Counted from the stretch's first letter, positions 17,449 through 26,731 are shown. The stretch is 64,000 bases of DNA from Vibrio cyclitrophicus (GCA_023206055.1 CP065366.1:682001-746000); one strand, 5' to 3'. Numbers and translations are program-made. The notes: a model not told the origin generated them from the sequence alone.

Positions 17449-18240
17449 GTGTCATACGAACTCATTGGCTTGTTGGCAGGCCTTGGTGCTGTTGTTGGTG
17501 TTTTAGCGGGTTTGCTGGGCATTGGTGGTGGTTTGCTGGTGGTTCCAGCCTTACTTTTTTTGCTTCCTAAAGCGGGTATTCCTCAAGAATTTGCGATGCA
17601 GATGGCATTGGCGACTTCGTTATCAACCATTATAGTTACGTCAGGATCGTCTGCGATTAACCACTTAAAATTGGGTAACGTAGAGATATTTGTCGTTAAA
17701 TGGTTGATGCCAGGTGTAGTGATCGGTGGCTTCCTCGGTTCTTTCGTGGCCGATGTAATTCCAGCTCAATACTTACCAAAAGTCTTTGGTGTGATTGTTT
17801 TGGTGTTGGCGTTGCAAATGCTGTTGTCGATTCGCTCCAAGAGCCAAAAATCGATGCCGGGTTCAGCTAAAACCGTATTGTGTGGCGGTGGGATTGGTTT
17901 GGTATCAAGCTTAGCGGGCATTGGCGGTGGGTCTTTATCGGTACCTTTCCTTAACCATCACGGTGTGGAAATGCGTAAAGCCGTCGGCTCATCTTCGGTA
18001 TGCGGTTGTGTTATCGCGATTTCGGGAATGCTAGGTTTCATTTGGCATGGATCGTCTGTCGATGATCTCCCTGTGTATAGCTTAGGTTATGTTTATCTGC
18101 CGGCTTTGATCGCAATATCTTGTACTTCAGTCCTAACTACTCGAGTGGGGGCGAAACTGGCCACTCAACTGCCTACCCCTGTGCTGAAGAAATTTTTTGC
18201 GGTATTTTTAATGTTTATAGCAGCGACAATGCTGCTGTAG
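17449..18240 (+). CDS. TSUP-family (TauE/SafE) membrane permease
   Basis: A 263-residue integral membrane protein with about eight predicted helices and two related halves, each with a Gly-rich motif: AGLLGIGGGLLVVPALLFL (near 21) and SSLAGIGGGSLSVPFL (near 163). This internal duplication is diagnostic of the TSUP (sulfite/sulfoacetate exporter-like) family. Substrate unknown. The start is GTG 17449, eight bases after ptsP, and lgt follows after 57 bp, so it is probably part of the rppH-ptsP-lgt-thyA transcription unit. Confidence 0.85.
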   Translation: MSYELIGLLAGLGAVVGVLAGLLGIGGGLLVVPALLFLLPKAGIPQEFAMQMALATSLSTIIVTSGSSAINHLKLGNVEIFVVKWLMPGVVIGGFLGSFVADVIPAQYLPKVFGVIVLVLALQMLLSIRSKSQKSMPGSAKTVLCGGGIGLVSSLAGIGGGSLSVPFLNHHGVEMRKAVGSSSVCGCVIAISGMLGFIWHGSSVDDLPVYSLGYVYLPALIAISCTSVLTTRVGAKLATQLPTPVLKKFFAVFLMFIAATMLL

Positions 18241-18297
18241 TGTCTTGTCTGTCAGCTGCTGAGCTGACCGTTATTCAATTTAGATAGAGAGCCAAGT

Positions 18298-19119
18298 ATG
18301 TCTCAGGGTTTTATCGAATTCCCAAATATCGATCCTGTTCTTATTGAACTAGGACCAATCTCAGTTCGTTGGTACGGTCTAATGTACCTCGTCGGTTTTA
18401 TGTTTGCTCTTTGGTTGGCAAATCGCCGAGCTGATCAGCCAGGTAGTGGTTGGACTCGTGAGCAAGTATCAGACTTACTGTTCGCTGGCTTTCTAGGTGT
18501 GGTTCTTGGTGGTCGTATTGGCTACGTACTGTTCTATAACTTTGACCTTTTCCTAGCAGACCCACTGTACCTATTTAAGGTATGGACTGGCGGTATGTCT
18601 TTCCACGGTGGCTTGCTTGGTGTTATTACTGCCATGTTTTGGTATGCCAAAAAGAACGGTCGAACCTTCTTTGGTGTGGCAGACATGATTGCACCATTGG
18701 TGCCATTTGGTTTAGGTATGGGACGCTTAGGTAACTTCATGAACAGCGAGCTTTGGGGCCGTGTGACTGATGTGCCATGGGCGATTGTGTTCCCTAACGG
18801 TGGTCCACTTCCTCGTCACCCATCTCAGCTTTACGAGATGGCGCTTGAAGGTATCGTGCTGTTCTTCATCTTGAACTGGTTTATCAAAAAGCCGCGTCCT
18901 CTTGGTTCTGTATCAGGGTTATTCCTAGCTGGATATGGTACATTCCGCTTCTTAGTAGAATACGTACGTGAACCTGATGCTCACCTAGGTTTGTTCGGTG
19001 GATTTATCTCGATGGGACAAATCCTGTCACTGCCAATGGTTATCATCGGTGTGCTGATGATGGTTTGGGCATACAAGCGTGGTCACTACAAAGACGAATT
19101 ACCACAACAAACGAAGTAA
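18298..19119 (+). CDS. lgt: Prolipoprotein diacylglyceryl transferase Lgt
   Basis: Inner-membrane enzyme that transfers diacylglycerol from phosphatidylglycerol to the lipobox cysteine, the first step of lipoprotein maturation. The 273 residues have seven predicted helices, the signature GRLGNFMNSELWGR (about 140-153), the essential HPSQLYE motif and early WYGLMY. Substrate lipoproteins in this window include BamD, the DUF2799 protein and probably DsbC; lspA, for the second step, lies at 29.8 kb. thyA starts nine bases after its stop. Confidence 0.95.
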   Translation: MSQGFIEFPNIDPVLIELGPISVRWYGLMYLVGFMFALWLANRRADQPGSGWTREQVSDLLFAGFLGVVLGGRIGYVLFYNFDLFLADPLYLFKVWTGGMSFHGGLLGVITAMFWYAKKNGRTFFGVADMIAPLVPFGLGMGRLGNFMNSELWGRVTDVPWAIVFPNGGPLPRHPSQLYEMALEGIVLFFILNWFIKKPRPLGSVSGLFLAGYGTFRFLVEYVREPDAHLGLFGGFISMGQILSLPMVIIGVLMMVWAYKRGHYKDELPQQTK

Positions 19120-19128
19120 GGAATTGGT

Positions 19129-19980
19129 GTGAAACAGTATTTAGACCTCTGTCAGCGTATCGTTGATGACGGTATTTGGATTGAAAATGAACGCACGGGC
19201 AAGCGCTGCCTAACTGTTATCAATGCTGACCTGAAATATGATGTTGGTAATAACCAGTTCCCTCTAGTAACAACACGCAAGAGCTTCTGGAAAGCGGCGG
19301 TTGCTGAACTGCTTGGCTACATCCGTGGTTACGATAATGCTGAAGACTTCCGCAAACTAGGCACTAAAACTTGGGATGCAAACTCTAACCTGAACGAAGC
19401 ATGGCTGAATAACCCTCACCGCAAGGGTGAAGACGACATGGGCCGTGTTTACGGCGTTCAAGGACGTGCATGGATGAAACCTGATGGCGGTCATATCGAC
19501 CAACTGAAGAAGATTGTTGATGATCTAACGAACGGTATTGATGACCGTGGCGAGATCTTAAACTTCTACAACCCAGGCGAGTTCCACATGGGTTGTTTGC
19601 GTCCGTGTATGTACAGCCACCACTTCTCTCTGCTTGGTGACACTTTGTACCTAAACAGTACTCAGCGCTCTTGTGATGTACCTTTAGGTTTGAACTTCAA
19701 CATGGTTCAAGTGTATGTGTTCCTCGCTATCATGGCGCAGATCACCGGCAAGAAAGCAGGTGTGGCTTACCACAAGCTTGTTAACGCTCATATCTATGAA
19801 GATCAGCTTGCACCAATGCGCGATGTTCAGTTGAAGCGTGAGCCTCTAGCTGGCCCTACATTTCATATCAACCCTGAAATTAAGTCTCTAGAAGATTTAG
19901 AAACGTGGGTAACGATGGATGACTTCTGGGTTGAAGGTTACGAATGCCACGAAGCGATTAAGTACCCATTCTCGGTTTAA
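19129..19980 (+). CDS. thyA: Thymidylate synthase ThyA
   Basis: Converts dUMP to dTMP using methylene-tetrahydrofolate. The 283-residue protein is the Vibrio-type ThyA. The nucleophilic Cys lies in LRPCMYSHHFSL, the phosphate-binding QRSCDVPLGLNFN motif is intact, and the folate-binding C-terminus ends KYPFSV. It differs from the 264-residue E. coli enzyme by insertions around residues 90-150. Start GTG 19129 with AAGGA upstream. Downstream of lgt as in E. coli. Confidence 0.95.
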   Translation: MKQYLDLCQRIVDDGIWIENERTGKRCLTVINADLKYDVGNNQFPLVTTRKSFWKAAVAELLGYIRGYDNAEDFRKLGTKTWDANSNLNEAWLNNPHRKGEDDMGRVYGVQGRAWMKPDGGHIDQLKKIVDDLTNGIDDRGEILNFYNPGEFHMGCLRPCMYSHHFSLLGDTLYLNSTQRSCDVPLGLNFNMVQVYVFLAIMAQITGKKAGVAYHKLVNAHIYEDQLAPMRDVQLKREPLAGPTFHINPEIKSLEDLETWVTMDDFWVEGYECHEAIKYPFSV

Positions 19981-20002
19981 TCTAATTCGCTTTGTTTGAT
20001 TG

Positions 20003-20030
20003 AAAGGCTGCCTCTGTGCAGCCTTTTTTG
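20003..20030 (+). terminator. thyA terminator
   Basis: AAAGGCTGC with GCAGCCTTT around a short loop, followed by a T-run. It ends the rppH-to-thyA unit. Confidence 0.88.
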
Positions 20031-20040
20031 TATCTAAGTT

Positions 20041-20505
20041 ACAGTAACGAGTAATTGAGATTCGAGATACGAAGAGCAGAGAAATCATATGCTGTGTGAT
20101 GCTTTATGTTACTCGTATACTCTCAACCCATATTGGCTCTTTCTCTTCGATACTCGCTTACTCTCATCTCGGATCTTCTTTCAATTCGTCATTCCCTAGA
20201 CTGACGAAGGTAGGAGTAGGGAATCTCTGGGTGTTGTGTGTTAGGTAGATTCCCTATCGTGCTTGTTCCTCACTGAAAGGAATGACGGATTTTTAGATGC
20301 GAGTAAACGGGATTCGAGATGCGAAGAGCTAAGAGTAGAAGCGAGTAAATGAAATTAGGAATACGAAAAACATATCTAGATTTGAGTCGGCGATATACCA
20401 AATACGACTATCACAGTTTGTGTTTTTCGTTATTCGCTTACCATATCTCTAATCTGCTTCTGGCTCTTCGCTACTCGTTCACTCGCATCCCGTATCTGCT
20501 GTACA
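20041..20505. repeat. Nested intergenic repeat cluster between thyA and nptA
   Basis: A gene-free stretch built of repeats. The 19-mer starting GATTCGAGAT and ending CGAAGAGC occurs at 20059-20077 and 20311-20329 with one mismatch. Inverted relatives lie at about 20134-20175 and 20457-20498, so two large imperfect palindromes form. Between them is a unit bounded by CGTCATTCC (20187-20195) and GGAATGACG (20279-20287) with an inner perfect inverted repeat TAGGGAATCT / AGATTCCCTA (20217-20226, 20247-20256). No ORF here is credible. This looks like clade-specific dispersed, non-autonomous repeats (inference). Confidence 0.7.
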
Positions 20506-20511
20506 GAAAAG

Positions 20512-20542
20512 AAAAAGCCCGCAACCTAGGTTGCGGGCTTTG
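20512..20542 (-). terminator. nptA terminator
   Basis: A 13-bp palindromic stem AAAGCCCGCAACC with GGTTGCGGGCTTT; on the minus strand it is followed by a T-rich tail. It lies 25 bp after the nptA stop. Confidence 0.85.
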
Positions 20543-20566
20543 CTATAAGCGATGTTTGTTTTGCTA

Positions 20567-21712
20567 TTAAGCAGTCAGTGCTAACACGCTACCCGGCAGT
20601 ACAAGGAATACCGCAACAAGGTAACCAGCTACTACAGCTTTGTTCTTCACAGCCATGTCAGAAATGATGTCAGAAGCTTTAACTGGTAGTTCACGTAGGA
20701 ACGGAATACCAAAGATGAATACCGTTGCCATGATGTTGAACACCAAGTGTACTAGAGCAATCTGTAGTGCGAATACTGCAAACTCACCAGATACTGCTGT
20801 AGCTGCAAGTAGAGCGGTAATACATGTACCGATGTTTGCACCCAAAGTGAATGGGTAAACGTCACGTACTTTAAGAACACCTGAACCTACTAGCGGAACC
20901 ATCAAGCTTGTTGTCGTAGAAGAAGACTGAACAAGGATAGTCACGATAGAGCCAGAAGCGATACCGTGGATAGGGCCACGACCAATTGCGTTCTTTAGAA
21001 TCTCACGAGCACGACCAACCATTAGGCTCTTCATCAGCTTACCCATTACGGTGATAGCTACGAAGATAGTTGCGATACCTAGAGCGATAAGCATGATGCC
21101 GCCTACAGTGTCGCCAAATGTTGATAGAGGTTCTTTAATCGCACTTACTACTGGTTTAGTGATTGGCTTGATGAAGTTAAGACCACCCATGCTCATATCA
21201 CCTGTTGCTAGCATCGGAGATACCAACCAGTGAGAAATCTTCTCTAGAATACCAAACGCCATCTCTAATGGTAGGAAGATAGCAACGGCTAATAGGTTGA
21301 AGAAGTCGTGGATTGTCGCACTTGCGAATGCACGTTTGAATTCTTCTTTACAACGAACGTGACCAAGGCTAACTAGCGTATTAGTTACCGTAGTACCAAT
21401 GTTAGCACCCATGATCATAGGAATTGCTAGCTCAACAGGTAAACCACCTGCCACAAGGCCAACGATAATTGAAGTAACTGTACTTGATGATTGAATAAGT
21501 GCTGTAGCCACTAAACCAATCATTAAGCCTGCAACTGGGTGTGAAGCAAATTCGAAAAGAACCTTTGCTTGCTCGCCTGTTGCCCATTTGAAGCCTGTAC
21601 CAACCATTGAAACTGAAAGTAATAGTAGGTAAAGCATGAATGCCAAGTTAGCCCAGCGTAGCCAACGAGTTGTGCTCGAGATAGGCGCTGCTGCAGTAGT
21701 AGCTTGGTTCAT
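20567..21712 (-). CDS. nptA: Na+/phosphate cotransporter NptA
   Basis: Inner-membrane sodium-dependent phosphate importer of the PNaS family, common in vibrios. The 381 residues hold two inverted repeats, each with the QSSS signature: ATALIQSSSTVTSIIVG (near 67) and TILVQSSSTTTSLMVP (near 262). Both halves also carry a GANIGT motif. I place the start at ATG 21712 (MNQATTAAAP), eight bases behind GGAG; the 25 upstream codons lack support. It is divergent from nhaR. Confidence 0.9.
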   Translation of the reverse strand: MNQATTAAAPISSTTRWLRWANLAFMLYLLLLSVSMVGTGFKWATGEQAKVLFEFASHPVAGLMIGLVATALIQSSSTVTSIIVGLVAGGLPVELAIPMIMGANIGTTVTNTLVSLGHVRCKEEFKRAFASATIHDFFNLLAVAIFLPLEMAFGILEKISHWLVSPMLATGDMSMGGLNFIKPITKPVVSAIKEPLSTFGDTVGGIMLIALGIATIFVAITVMGKLMKSLMVGRAREILKNAIGRGPIHGIASGSIVTILVQSSSTTTSLMVPLVGSGVLKVRDVYPFTLGANIGTCITALLAATAVSGEFAVFALQIALVHLVFNIMATVFIFGIPFLRELPVKASDIISDMAVKNKAVVAGYLVAVFLVLPGSVLALTA

Positions 21713-22101
21713 AATGTTTTCTCCATTGGACCGTTTAAGTCTGTGTTTGGTCTGTTTGTTTAATCTGAGCGTGATGTTAGAGAACAAATATTTCAGTAAT
21801 ATTACATTTTGGTTGAGGTAAGACTTTTTTGTGATGATTTGCTCTTTAAATATTAACCCTTGAAATAAAGTGTTATTAAGTGCCTGTTTTTATTGATTTT
21901 AAACTTGATTTAGGAACGGTGATATAGATCTTAAAAGTTAGAAAAAAATTGAAAATAATCGCTGAAATATTACATTATGAAATCAGACACTTCGAAAAAA
22001 CAAGTTGTAAGGATGATCTTTGTTAGGTTTTTCCGAGTTTATTGAGTGGAGGTGTCATATTTGATATAAAAGGGTATCTACTCTTTTATTACGGCACATC
22101 T
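21713..22101. other. Divergent AT-rich spacer between nptA and nhaR
   Basis: 389 bp of AT-rich DNA that must hold both promoters. The 11-mer AATATTACATT occurs directly repeated near 21797 and 21966, one copy near each end. I see no convincing Pho box and no ORF. Confidence 0.4.
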
Positions 22102-22992
22102 ATGTCGCACCTCAACTACAACCATCTGTATTACTTCTGGATGGTTTGCAAGCAAGGCTCTGTTACTAAAGCTGCAGAAGCCCTATTTCTAACACCACAA
22201 ACGGTAACGGGTCAGATAAAAGCTTTAGAAGAGCGTATGGATGGCAAGTTGACCAAGCGTAATGGCCGCAGTGTTGAGCCTACAGAGCTTGGGCAGCTGG
22301 TATTTAAATATGCCGATCGTATGTTTGGCCTGAGTTACGAGATGTTGGATATCGTGAATTACAGCCAGCACTCCAATATTCTGTTTGATGTTGGTGTCGC
22401 GGATGCGTTGTCTAAAAGGCTTGTCAGTAAGATACTGATGTCGACGATCCCTGAAGATAACAGTATCCACCTTCGCTGTTTTGAATCGACCCATGAAATG
22501 TTACTTGAGCAACTATCTCAACATAAGCTCGATATGATCTTGTCTGACTGTCCGGTGGACTCTAGTCAAAGCCCTGGCTTGTTTAGTAAGAAGCTGGGTG
22601 AGAGTGGCATGAGCTTTTTCAGTTCAGGCAAGGTTGAGGGCGTTAACTTTCCTGCAGTATTAGAGCAAAGGAAGCTTTTGATCCCTGGTAGCCGAACCTC
22701 AATGGGGCGTAAAGTACTGCAGTGGTTTGATAGACAAGGACTTAAGACAGATATTTTAGGTGAGTTTGATGATGCCGCATTGATGAAGGCTTTTGCTCGT
22801 TATCATCATGACGCAATATTCTTAGCTCCTACGCTTTATATGTCTGAAGTTGAAGAAGATACATCACTGCAACTATTAGGCGGTATTGAGGAGTTAAAAG
22901 AGGAGTACTACGTCATATTTGCTGAGAGGATGATCCAACATCCAGCAGTAAAAAATGTATGTGACGCAGATTTTAGCAAATTGTTCGAATGA
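22102..22992 (+). CDS. nhaR: LysR-family transcriptional activator NhaR
   Basis: LysR-type regulator that in E. coli senses Na+ and activates the Na+/H+ antiporter gene nhaA. The 296 residues match E. coli NhaR closely: MSHLNYNHLYYFWMVCKQGS at the N-terminus, helix-turn-helix in VTKAAEALFLTPQTVTGQIKALEER, and conserved blocks NILFDVGVADALSKRLVS and HLRCFESTHEMLLEQLSQHKLDM. The start is ATG 22102, matching the family N-terminus; the 20 upstream codons are unrelated. No nhaA is nearby, so the target is elsewhere. Confidence 0.93.
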   Translation: MSHLNYNHLYYFWMVCKQGSVTKAAEALFLTPQTVTGQIKALEERMDGKLTKRNGRSVEPTELGQLVFKYADRMFGLSYEMLDIVNYSQHSNILFDVGVADALSKRLVSKILMSTIPEDNSIHLRCFESTHEMLLEQLSQHKLDMILSDCPVDSSQSPGLFSKKLGESGMSFFSSGKVEGVNFPAVLEQRKLLIPGSRTSMGRKVLQWFDRQGLKTDILGEFDDAALMKAFARYHHDAIFLAPTLYMSEVEEDTSLQLLGGIEELKEEYYVIFAERMIQHPAVKNVCDADFSKLFE

Positions 22993-23010
22993 GTTAGTTT
23001 GTTAATGAAT

Positions 23011-23025
23011 TGATATCGATTATCA
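23011..23025. promoter_or_regulatory. Possible Fur box upstream of hlyU
   Basis: TGATATCGATTATCA is a near-palindromic 7-1-7 sequence resembling the Fur consensus TGATAATnATTATCA, with two mismatches in the left half. It lies 67-82 bp before the hlyU start. Iron control of hlyU is an inference. Confidence 0.4.
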
Positions 23026-23092
23026 TAGCTCCACCGTATGCCGAAAATATTGATAGCCCGTAGTTGGCGTGAAGGTTGTAGGGAGCCAAACT

Positions 23093-23386
23093 ATGAACTT
23101 AAAAGAGATGGAGAAGAACTCAGCACAAGCTGTGATTCTACTCAAAGCTATGGCTAACGAGCGTCGCTTACAGATTTTGTGCCTATTACATGGTACTGAA
23201 CTGTCGGTTGGGGAGTTGTGTGGCAAGTTGGAACTGAGTCAGTCTGCTTTATCTCAACATCTTGCTTGGTTGAGAAGAGATGGTTTGGTCGAAACTCGCA
23301 AAGAAGCTCAAACTGTGTATTACACATTGAGTAGTGAAGAAGTAAAAGCGATGATTAACCTACTACATGGTATTTACTGCAAGTAG
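23093..23386 (+). CDS. hlyU: ArsR-family regulator HlyU
   Basis: Winged-helix regulator that in V. cholerae and V. vulnificus up-regulates haemolysin and RTX toxin genes by displacing H-NS. The 97 residues match HlyU almost throughout: MNLKEMEKNSAQAVILLKAMANERRLQIL, the recognition helix SQSALSQHLAWLRRDGLV and ETRKEAQTVYYTLSS. The metal-binding cysteine motif of true ArsR sensors is absent, as is usual for HlyU. The start is ATG 23093 behind GGAG; the frame is open to GTG 23069. No toxin gene is in the window. Confidence 0.92.
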   Translation: MNLKEMEKNSAQAVILLKAMANERRLQILCLLHGTELSVGELCGKLELSQSALSQHLAWLRRDGLVETRKEAQTVYYTLSSEEVKAMINLLHGIYCK

Positions 23387-23596
23387 CTTATTGCTGGTGG
23401 GAGGGGAATTTCTTATCAGCGATAGAATGACACAAGGAAGTGTTAGTATTTCACGTTGAACGTTAATGTTTATCTACCTACGCACCAATTTTCTTCTCTA
23501 TTTGTTTCCCTGATTTATTTATCTGCTTAGCTGTTTATCGGTAAGAAAAATAGGCGGTTAGCACGTAAAATAAAGCGTTACTCAAAATTTAGATAT

Positions 23597-23624
23597 AAAA
23601 AAACCGGCCAAGGCCGGTTTTTTT
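23597..23624. terminator. Bidirectional terminator between hlyU and rpsT
   Basis: AAACCGGCC with GGCCGGTTT around an AA loop, with A7 on one side and T7 on the other. It serves rpsT on the minus strand and can stop hlyU transcripts. Confidence 0.88.
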
Positions 23625-23650
23625 CGTTTTGCGTTGTAATCAAATTTCTA

Positions 23651-23911
23651 TTAAAGAGCTTTGATTGCAGCAGCGAAACGAGACTTATGACGTGCAGCTT
23701 TATTCTTATGAATAAGGCCTTTAGTCGCCATACGGTCTAGAAGTGGTGTAACTTCTACAAGAGCAGCAGTTGCAGCTTCTTTATCACCAGCTGCGATAGC
23801 TGCGATAGTCTTTTTCATGTAAGTGCGCATCATAGAACGACGGCTAGCATTGTGCTGGCGACGTTTCTCAGCTTGGATAGCGCGCTTCTTAGCAGATTTA
23901 CTGTTTGCCAA
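23651..23911 (-). CDS. rpsT: 30S ribosomal protein S20
   Basis: Primary 16S rRNA-binding protein of the small subunit. The 86 residues are strongly basic (ANSKSAKKRAIQAEKRRQHNASRRSMMRTYMKK at the N-terminus). I place the start at TTG 23911 rather than the in-frame ATG 23926, because GGAG sits correctly before TTG and the sequence GGAGTTAGACC-CTTGGC copies the E. coli rpsT start, where the rare UUG codon takes part in S20 autoregulation. A sigma-70 promoter lies just upstream. Confidence 0.95.
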   Translation of the reverse strand: MANSKSAKKRAIQAEKRRQHNASRRSMMRTYMKKTIAAIAAGDKEAATAALVEVTPLLDRMATKGLIHKNKAARHKSRFAAAIKAL

Positions 23912-23958
23912 GGGTCTAACTCCCAAAAACTTAGTTCGGTGACAATTTAAGGGCGAGG

Positions 23959-23987
23959 ACTATCCCTCATTAGCGCTTAATTGTCAA
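23959..23987 (-). promoter_or_regulatory. rpsT promoter
   Basis: Minus-strand TTGACA (23982-23987), 17-bp spacer and GATAGT (23959-23964), about 48 bp before the S20 start codon. Confidence 0.6.
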
Positions 23988-24162
23988 ATGATTTGTGCAA
24001 AAACCAATCGTAGCCAAACAAACTTTGGTATGGAAAGGTCATCGCGGTTAAGATGGCGGGGATTCTAACAGCATTTTTAGACCAATGCTAATAAATATGC
24101 TTCTTAGGACAGGATAGTATTTATCCTCGCTTGAAAGTAATCAACCAGTGTCAGAGGTTTGT

Positions 24163-25725
24163 GTGAGTAAAAGACTATTAAAGTCAGGCCTGATTGTCAG
24201 TGCAATGACTTTTGTTTCCCGTGTATTGGGGCTAGTACGTGATGTAGTAGTAGCAAATTTAATGGGAGCAGGAGCGAGTGCCGACGTATTTTTCTTCGCT
24301 AATAAAATTCCTAATTTTTTACGTCGACTTTTTGCAGAAGGTGCTTTTTCTCAAGCGTTTGTACCGGTACTAACGGAATATCACGCTGCAGGTGACAAAG
24401 ATAAGACACGAGATTTAATTGCTAAGGTGTCGGGTACGCTCGGGGTTTTAGTGTCTATAGTGACCGTTATTGGGGTATTGGGCTCCGGTGTGATCACTGC
24501 GATGTTTGGTGCCGGTTGGTTTATCGACTGGCTGAATGACGGACCAGCAGCTCCAAAATTTGAACTTGCGAGCTTTATGCTCAAGATTACTTTCCCTTAT
24601 TTATGGTTTATCACCTTTGTTGCTTTATCTGGTGCGATTCTCAATACATTAGGTAAGTTTGCCGTCTCTTCTTTTACACCTGTGTTCTTGAATGTGATGA
24701 TCATTGGCGCAGCATGGTTTATCTCTCCTAATTTAGAGCAACCGGAAATTGGATTAGCTATCGGTGTGTTTCTCGGTGGATTAGTCCAATTCCTTTTCCA
24801 AATGCCGTTCTTAATAAAAGCGGGTGTGTTGGTTAAACCTAAGTGGGGCTGGAGAGATCCGGGTGTCGTTAAGATCCGCACACTAATGATCCCTGCTCTT
24901 TTTGGTGTATCGGTCAGCCAAATCAACTTACTGTTTGATACCTTCATTGCCAGTTTCCTCGCGACAGGCTCTATCAGTTGGTTGTACTACTCAGATCGAT
25001 TGCTTGAATTTCCACTAGGGTTATTCGGTATCGCGATTGCGACGGTTATTCTTCCGGCTTTATCTCGTAAACACGTAGACGCTCAAGGAGAAGGGTTCGC
25101 GCATACCATGGATTGGGGCGTACGCATGGTTTTACTGCTTGGTATTCCTGCTATGTTGGGTCTGATTGTTTTAGCTAAACCAATGTTGATGGTGCTGTTT
25201 ATGCGTGGTGAGTTTTCTCCCCACGATGTACAACAGGCGTCGATGTCGCTAGTGGCTTATGCATCAGGTCTGCTTAACTTCATGTTGATTAAAGTATTAG
25301 CTCCGGGTTATTACTCTCGCCAAGATACCAAAACACCCGTTAAGTACGGCATTATCGCTATGGTTACCAACATGGTGTTCAACGCGATCTTTGCTTACTT
25401 CTATGGTTATGTTGGTTTGGCGATTGCGACGGCCTTGTCTGCCTTTGTGAATATGGCCTTACTATATCGAGGTTTACATCTTGCGGGTGTCTATCAATTA
25501 ACTAAGACAACCTTGTTGTTTAGTGCCAAGTTGTTTGTCTCTGGTGTAGTGATGGTTGCAGCCATTTTATGGCAGTTGGATAATATGCAACAGTGGCTGG
25601 AGTGGGGCTTCAGTCAAAGAGCACTGACATTAACAGGCTTGATCGGACTTGGTGGCTTTGTTTATATTGTTTCGGTACTGATTTTAGGTATCCGAGTAAA
25701 ACATTTAAAAGCAGCGACAGATTAA
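24163..25725 (+). CDS. murJ: Lipid II flippase MurJ (MviN)
   Basis: Flips the peptidoglycan precursor lipid II across the inner membrane. The 520 residues have about fourteen predicted helices. The N-terminus SGLIVSAMTFVSRVLGLVRDVVVANLMGAGASADVFFFANKIPNFLRRLFAEGAFSQAFVPVL is the MOP/MviN signature with the functional Arg residues. The start GTG 24163 has AGAGG five bases upstream; an in-frame GTG at 24148 lacks such a site. It is divergent from rpsT and followed by ribF, a conserved order. Confidence 0.94.
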   Translation: MSKRLLKSGLIVSAMTFVSRVLGLVRDVVVANLMGAGASADVFFFANKIPNFLRRLFAEGAFSQAFVPVLTEYHAAGDKDKTRDLIAKVSGTLGVLVSIVTVIGVLGSGVITAMFGAGWFIDWLNDGPAAPKFELASFMLKITFPYLWFITFVALSGAILNTLGKFAVSSFTPVFLNVMIIGAAWFISPNLEQPEIGLAIGVFLGGLVQFLFQMPFLIKAGVLVKPKWGWRDPGVVKIRTLMIPALFGVSVSQINLLFDTFIASFLATGSISWLYYSDRLLEFPLGLFGIAIATVILPALSRKHVDAQGEGFAHTMDWGVRMVLLLGIPAMLGLIVLAKPMLMVLFMRGEFSPHDVQQASMSLVAYASGLLNFMLIKVLAPGYYSRQDTKTPVKYGIIAMVTNMVFNAIFAYFYGYVGLAIATALSAFVNMALLYRGLHLAGVYQLTKTTLLFSAKLFVSGVVMVAAILWQLDNMQQWLEWGFSQRALTLTGLIGLGGFVYIVSVLILGIRVKHLKAATD

Positions 25726-25795
25726 TGCTGATTAGTATATAATCCGTCGGTTTCACACAATAAATGATGCAAATTACAGGTTTTAGCTGATCATA

Positions 25796-26731
25796 ATGGA
25801 ACTGATCCGAGGTATACATAATATTAAAGCGCAGCATCATGGCTGTGTATTAACCATAGGTAACTTCGATGGTGTTCATTTAGGGCATCAAGAAGTTCTG
25901 AGTCAGGTTTCTAATCAAGCTGCAGCATTAGGGCTCCCTTCTGTTGTTATGACGTTTGAGCCGCAACCTATGGAGTTGTTTGCTAAAGGTCGAGCGCCAG
26001 CGCGTTTAACTCGTTTACGAGATAAATATGTGCAATTGAGTAAGCTAGATATCAGTCGTTTATTGTGTGTTAATTTTAATCAGTACTTTGCTAGTTTATC
26101 CGCGGAAGCATTCATTAAGGATCTTTTGGTTGATAAGCTTGGTGTGAAGTTCTTGGTGGTTGGTGACGATTTTTGCTTTGGTAAAGGTCGCACTGGTAAT
26201 TTCGCTATGCTCAAAGAGGCAGGCGAGAAGTACGGTTTTGAGGTGGTAAGCACCCAAAGCTATTGCTTAAACCAATTACGAGTAAGCAGTACTGAAATAA
26301 GAAACGCATTAGCGGTCGATGACCTGGCTGCAAGTGCTACCATGTTAGGACGTGATTACAGTATTAGTGGTCGAGTGTCCCATGGTCGAAAACTAGGGAG
26401 AACTATCGGTTTCCCTACCGCTAATATTCCATTAAAGCGTTGTGTTTCTCCTGTATCGGGAGTGTATGTTGTTGAAGCATTGGATATCGACGGTGTTCCT
26501 GTCGGTGGCGTTGCTAATATTGGACAACGACCAACAGTTAATGGGGTAAGGCAGCAATTAGAAGTGCACTTTTTTGACTTTAAAGCCAATTTATATGGTA
26601 AACAGTTAGAAGTACGACTTTTGCACAAACTGCGCGACGAGATAAAATTTGAATCGTTCGACGCTTTAAAAAATCAAATAGAATTGGATGCTGAAGCCGC
26701 AAGGGTGTGGCTGCTTCAGCTAAAGAATTAG
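25796..26731 (+). CDS. ribF: Bifunctional riboflavin kinase / FMN adenylyltransferase RibF
   Basis: Makes FMN and then FAD from riboflavin. The 311 residues hold an N-terminal nucleotidyltransferase domain with GNFDGVHLGHQEVL (near 22) and STEIRNAL, and a C-terminal riboflavin kinase domain with GRTIGFPTANI (near 200) and GVYVV. The products serve flavoproteins such as FldB in this window. ileS starts 63 bp downstream, the standard ribF-ileS-lspA order. Confidence 0.94.
   Translation: MELIRGIHNIKAQHHGCVLTIGNFDGVHLGHQEVLSQVSNQAAALGLPSVVMTFEPQPMELFAKGRAPARLTRLRDKYVQLSKLDISRLLCVNFNQYFASLSAEAFIKDLLVDKLGVKFLVVGDDFCFGKGRTGNFAMLKEAGEKYGFEVVSTQSYCLNQLRVSSTEIRNALAVDDLAASATMLGRDYSISGRVSHGRKLGRTIGFPTANIPLKRCVSPVSGVYVVEALDIDGVPVGGVANIGQRPTVNGVRQQLEVHFFDFKANLYGKQLEVRLLHKLRDEIKFESFDALKNQIELDAEAARVWLLQLKN

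Noticed and set aside
20349..20570. 73-residue ORF in the thyA-nptA spacer
   Set aside because: It lies in repeat DNA and the nptA terminator, with no family resemblance and biased composition.
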